This document shows positions 60,467 through 64,000 of a stretch of 64,000 nucleotides of DNA, one piece after another. Source of the DNA: Apium graveolens (lineage: Eukaryota > Streptophyta > Magnoliopsida > Apiales > Apiaceae); the NCBI RefSeq assembly GCF_009905375.1, contig NC_133652.1:16852850-16916849 (forward strand). Reading direction: 5' to 3'. The position numbers were made by a program, and so were the translations under genes. The notes beneath the pieces were generated by a model. The model was not told the DNA's origin. It did not search any database and was given only the letters and a program-made list of their open reading frames with translations. How positions within the stretch are numbered: the first letter of the stretch is position 1; each line of letters starts with the position of its first letter.

Positions 60467-60675
60467 GGTGGATACATTCAAATCCACCAGAAAGTTTTAA
60501 AGACTTGTATTTTTATTACTTGTGTCTTGATTTATATAATTCTTTCATTCCGCACTTTGCAAATCAAATACATATATATTATTGAGTTAGAACCATTTTT
60601 CGTAAATCTTAAAAAGAAGCCAAAATTACATTCAACCCCCTTCTGTAATTCTTGTTGTATTGTTAGGGAATAACA
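59615..60675 (+). repeat. SIRE-B 3' LTR (1061 bp)
   Basis: TGTTATGAATATG...GGGAATAACA. It contains seven to eight CCGACGGATGA-type motifs (59694-60045), a TATA box (about 60260-60268), an AT microsatellite and a TTCAACCCCCTTCTG terminal stretch. It is homologous to the SIRE-A LTR at 1484-2443 over its full length. Confidence 0.85.
60427..60464. repeat. (AT)19 microsatellite in SIRE-B 3' LTR
   Basis: Thirty-eight bases of uninterrupted AT. Shorter AT runs occur at the same LTR position in SIRE-A (about 2240-2250) and at 30788-30800. Confidence 0.95.
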
Positions 60676-60750
60676 ATTTTGTTAAAGTTTTGTCGAATTA
60701 TCTGCATAAACTGCATTCACCCTCCTCTATAGTTGATTAAGGACCTAACA
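60676..60750 (+). repeat. SIRE-C 3' LTR, part 2
   Basis: After the SIRE-B target copy (ATTTT) the sequence runs through CATTCACCCTCCTCTATAG to GGACCTAACA, a copia LTR end, then the SIRE-C target duplication GTTTA. It completes the LTR begun at 43248, about 510 bp in total. Confidence 0.8.
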
Positions 60751-60755
60751 GTTTA

Positions 60756-60970
60756 GCTTTATTACAGATGTTAGTTTAATATCAAAAGACCATAAAAATG
60801 TTATACTGAATTTATTAAGCATTTCTTTCGCTCATACTTTCCTGTTTTAAATTTACTGTTTTAAATTTAACCTTCCATCGAGGAATAACTTGCGCAGTTA
60901 ATCCTGTAATTCGAGAAAAACAGAGAAATAAGTTTCCTGAAGATGGTTGGTCTATGGTATGCGGGATTAA
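60756..60970. other. Host DNA remnant with an exon-like frame
   Basis: This is the sequence to the right of the SIRE-C target duplication, originally contiguous with 34334. At about 60888-60964 a plus-strand frame reads GITCAVNPVIREKQRNKFPE and DGWSMVCGIK and then meets GTAAGTATT, an excellent splice donor. I do not recognise the protein. It could be an isolated exon of a host gene or part of the Athila LTR whose left end I could not place. Confidence 0.3.
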
Positions 60971-61701
60971 AGTAAGTATTATTGTGTAAAGTTGTTTGTA
61001 TATGTATATTAGTTATGTTTTCGTGTAGTTGGTCTAGTATACTTATTTCCGAAGTTGTACTAGCGGGTTAATTTTTGAGATTGGGAATTATTGAAAATAG
61101 TTTTAAAATAAAGGAAAAATTTATTTGTGGATTTGGAATTCTTGTTTCTAAAACTGTAACATGATGAATGACTAATTTATAGTTCTTTTATGTCATGTTA
61201 TACTTATTTTAACCTTATTTTGTGATGCTTTAGTCCTAAATAATTGGTATTAGTTGTTATTTAACTTAGATGGATGCTAAGACTTAATTTTCTATGTTTA
61301 TAGGGAATTATAGATACTTATTTAACTTAGAAAATAATAATTTTCTACTGTAACATATTTCTAAGACTTAGATGGAGTGACTTTGGGATATAGTTGTAGG
61401 CATTATTTTGTATCTTGGGAGAGAACAATATAAATTTTGGAAGAATTATCTTTAACAAAGTAAGAGAAGTAGAGATCACAATACATCAACAATCACTGAA
61501 CCAATTGAAGAACCCTAGTTCTCGGGTTGTTTTTTCCTTATTTATAAATCATTGACTTAATTACTTGATAGTTTAATTTAGTTAGTAACAAACACCGATT
61601 ATTTCTACACACTTCTAGGCACTAAGAGATCGTATACTTGAATTAATATTGATTTAGTCCTTCCCTGAGAACGAACTGTACAAAAATAGACAACAACAAA
61701 T

Positions 61702-61719
61702 TGGCGCCGCTGCCGGGGA
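61702..61719 (+). promoter_or_regulatory. Primer-binding site of the Athila-like element
   Basis: TGGCGCCGCTGCCGGGGA resembles the Athila primer site complementary to the 3' end of tRNA-Asp, with one difference. Confidence 0.75.
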
Positions 61720-61829
61720 AGGTAGCAATATTAAGTTTAGGTTAATATTTCTTATTATTTAGATTTTATCATATTTGTTTCCAAGATCTATCTTATTGGC
61801 TTTCTCTTTTCAGGTGCTATAACTCTTAT

Positions 61830-63509
61830 ATGCGACGTTCTATAAGTACGGGAAATTTGGAGTTCGATCCAGAAATCGAACGCACTTTTCGAGCTTTAAG
61901 GAGAGAGGCAAAGCAAAGAGAAGAAAAAGATAAGATGGGTGAACGCACACTTGTTATTGACAATTAGGATGAACCTTCTATTCGGGATCACGAGACTTCT
62001 AATCTTGCAAACTGCATTTATAAGACTCCAGCGATTGGTGCTGCTCAATTTACTATTAATCCGAGCTTGATACAAATGGTGAGCAACTCTGCTTTTGAAG
62101 GAGATATTGAGCGAGAGGATCCACACCGTCATCTAGAGCGCTTTGTACAGATGTGTGGTTCGATCAAAATCACTGGAGTGACTGCAGATCAAATTCGTCT
62201 TCACATGTTCCCTTACTCTATAAAGGGAAGAGCTTTGGAATGGTTTCAACAACTTCCAAATACTATAGTTGCTACTTGGGAAAGTCTCTCGACTGAGTTT
62301 TTGTCAAAATATTATCCTTCAGACAAGACTCAACAGATGAGGGCAATCATTATAAGTTTCAAGACTAAACCAGGTGAAGGCTTATATCAGACATGTGAGA
62401 GATACAAGTCATTGTTAAGAAAATGTCCACATCATGGATATTCAGAATGGATGCTTCTGAGTACTTTTTATGGGTCGTTGAATAAAGAAGTTCATTTGAA
62501 TTTGAATGTAGCAGGTGGAGGAGACTTTAAAATACCAATCACCAAGGCAAAAGCACTTCTCGAGGAGTTGGCAGCAAATAACTATGAATGGGCACCTAAT
62601 GGTGCAAACTCGATAAGGTCAGTACAAGATACTGAGATGATGAACTTGCTCACTCTTAAATTGGATGCTCTGACTCGAGTGGTACGTGGACAAAGGGCTA
62701 ATGTTAATGTTCTCTCTGCTCCAATGAGAGGGTGCAATGATTATGTCGTTGATCAGTATTCATATGCTCCTCAATTCTCTGAGTAAGCATCTTTTATTCA
62801 AGGGAGGCAATCATGGCCAGTGCAAAATAATTATTATTACAATCCAGATTAGAGGCCAAATAATAATCTCTCTTACAGCAATAACCATGCTCAAAATCCA
62901 ACATATGTTGCACCAAGACAGAACCCACCTCCGGGTTTTCAGCAGCAATAACAATATCAACTTCCACCTAAAGGAAAGAAGGAACCAGCTGATTGGGAAG
63001 TTACATTGAACACGATGATACAAGGAACTACTGCGGCCTTCGCCAATATAGAGACCAAATTTGAAAAGGTCGAGTCAAGGCTTGATCAGATGGCATCGTC
63101 TCAAAAGATGTTGGAATCGCAAATTGGCCAAATTATAAATAAGACTGGTATGCATGAATAAGGAGCACTTTCTAGTCAACCCGATGTGAATATCAAAGAG
63201 CAGTGCAAGGCTATCACTTTGAGGAATATAAGAGAACTACGGGAAATTGTGGCTCCAACACTTAAAGATGAGAATTTTCCTCCAAAGAAAAGAAAAACAC
63301 GTCAAGTTAATATGGAGATTTCTGATAGTGTTAACGATGAACCCAACAAGGAGAGGCTCACACATCATGCTCCTATAAAACCATACATCCCTCTAATTCC
63401 TTTTCCACGGAGGTTGAAAAATAGCAAGTTATATAAGCAGTATAAAAAGTTTTTGAAGATGTTTCGTGAGATTCATATTAGCATTCCGTTTGCTGATTTA
63501 TTGGCTTAA
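61830..63509 (+). pseudogene. Athila-like gag, broken by nonsense codons
   Basis: Starts ATG 61830 (EFDPEIERTFRALRREAK). The retrotransposon gag domain spans about 62070-62560 (HLERFVQMCGSIKITGV, GRALEWFQQLP, FLSKYYP). An Asn/Gln/Pro-rich spacer and a predicted coiled coil (63040-63120) follow. Stops at 61965, 62784, about 62851, about 62949, about 63160 and 63507 interrupt an otherwise single frame into protease. No zinc knuckle was seen, as is usual for Athila gag. Confidence 0.8.
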
Positions 63510-64000
63510 ATGCCCCTTTACGTGAAATTTATGAAGGAGGTGTTGTCTAATAAGAAGAAGTTGAAAGAGGTAGAAACAATCACTATTACCGAAGAGTGCG
63601 GTGCTGTTATTCAATGTAAGATTCCTCCTAAACTCAAGGATCCCAGAAGTTTTTCTTTGCCATGCACCATTGGTGAATTGGGAATAAGAAAGGCCTTGTG
63701 TGATCTTGGAGCTAGTGTAAGTTTAATGCCGCACTCTATGTACAAAAGACTTGGCTTGGGAGAGTTAAAGAAGACAAGGATTTCCCTTCAACTCGCGGAT
63801 AGATCAATAAAGTATTCACTAGGTGTACTTGAAGATGTTTTGGTAAAGGTGGATAAATTTGTCATTCCGTGTGATTTTGTTGTGTTGGAGATGAATGAGG
63901 ATGTTGATATTCCAATTATTTTGGGAAGACCATTCTTGGCGACTGCGGGAACCAACATTGATGTGAAAGCTGGTAAACTTACATTGAACGTGGGGGAAGA
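63510..64000 (+). pseudogene. Athila-like aspartic protease region (partial)
   Basis: Open from ATG 63510 to the window edge. The retropepsin active site is seen as LCDLGASVSLMP (about 63697-63731), and the downstream flap/C-terminal motif as IPIILGRPFLATAG (63909-63950). It is normally fused to gag and separated here only by the TAA at 63507. Confidence 0.8.

Larger units (their letters stand above)
43687..60675 (+). mobile_element. SIRE-B: Sirevirus-like copia element nested in the SIRE-C 3' LTR
   Basis: LTRs match over 43687-44372 and 59615-60301. The ends are TGTTAGG...AATAACA, with target sites ATTCT (43682-43686) and ATTTT (60676-60680), one mismatch. The order is 5' LTR (truncated), an unrelated LTR fragment, gag with two zinc knuckles, pol (integrase, reverse transcriptase, RNase H), an untranslated region with a motif array and TATA box, a long downstream ORF, polypurine tract and 3' LTR. 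The gag, integrase-RT-RNaseH order places it in Ty1/copia; length and the downstream ORF point to the Sirevirus lineage. It carries a 3.2-kb solo LTR and is incapable of transposition. Confidence 0.85.
34340..60750 (+). mobile_element. SIRE-C: Sirevirus-like copia element, host of the nested insertions
   Basis: The outer ends TGTTATATATAATTG (34340) and GGACCTAACA (60750) are flanked by a perfect 5-bp duplication, GTTTA at 34335-34339 and 60751-60755. Between them are the first 40 bp of the 5' LTR, a foreign gypsy fragment, the end of pol (RNase H), a small extra ORF, a long downstream ORF, a polypurine tract and the 3' LTR. That LTR (43248-43686 plus 60676-60750) is interrupted by SIRE-B. 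A solo LTR sits in the downstream ORF. Most of the 5' LTR, gag and pol are gone. Footprint 26.4 kb, of which under 8 kb belongs to SIRE-C itself. Confidence 0.85.
60971..64000 (+). mobile_element. Athila-like Ty3/gypsy element, 5' part (runs off the window)
   Basis: Recognised from its primer site, gag and protease in order. The LTR must end just before 61702; its left boundary is unresolved (somewhere after about 60756). The stretch before the primer site includes CTTCCCTGAGAACGAACTGT, reminiscent of Athila leaders. Pol and the 3' LTR lie outside. Every stop I read in gag-pro is one transition from Gln or Trp. Confidence 0.8.

Overview
This is nuclear DNA of a flowering plant, most likely a eudicot. 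The evidence is spliced genes with GT-AG introns, a three-exon cell-wall alpha-xylosidase gene, AT-rich spacers, and nested LTR retrotransposons of plant-only lineages (Sirevirus-like copia, Athila-type gypsy). I cannot name the species. SIRE-A, -B, -C and LTR-D are my own labels for element families.

Layout. 1-2443 is the 3' end of a Sirevirus-like element (SIRE-A). 3440-13035 (minus) is a decayed RPA1/RPA70-like single-strand-DNA-binding protein gene. One of its introns (12651 to 4894) has been filled by a complete 6.5-kb non-autonomous gypsy-type element with a perfect 5-bp target duplication (AAACC). That element's interior is almost all short tandem repeats, including 30 uninterrupted 15-bp units. 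13.0-21.1 kb is AT-rich spacer with small repeats and one inverted-repeat element. 21211-26295 is the one intact host gene, an alpha-xylosidase 1 (XYL1)-type GH31 enzyme of 940 residues. 26.3-34.3 kb is spacer with MITE-like elements, palindromic CGAG tracts, two orphan E2F-like sites and a reversed SIRE-A-family LTR.

34340-60750 is a nest. SIRE-C (copia, target duplication GTTTA on both sides) lost its 5' half to a junction with a reversed gypsy fragment. It carries a solo LTR in its downstream ORF (39728-41278, duplication ATTCA). Its 3' LTR is split by a second Sirevirus-like element, SIRE-B (43687-60675), which itself carries a 3.2-kb solo LTR (54505-57697, duplication AAAGA). Removing either solo LTR with one target copy leaves the interrupted reading frame continuous, which confirms the boundaries. 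60756-60970 is a host remnant, and an Athila-like gypsy element runs from about 61 kb off the right edge.

Most notable: in both SIRE-B and SIRE-C a TATA box and leader lie between pol and the downstream genes. They are preceded by the same short motif that is reiterated upstream of the TATA box in that element's own LTR (CCGACGGATGA-type in SIRE-A/B, CTGATA/TATCAG-type in SIRE-C). This looks like an LTR-like internal promoter for the post-pol genes. SIRE-C also has a candidate 401-bp intron in its downstream ORF and an extra small gene next to the internal promoter. All retroelement genes here are broken by stops, frameshifts or lost catalytic residues.
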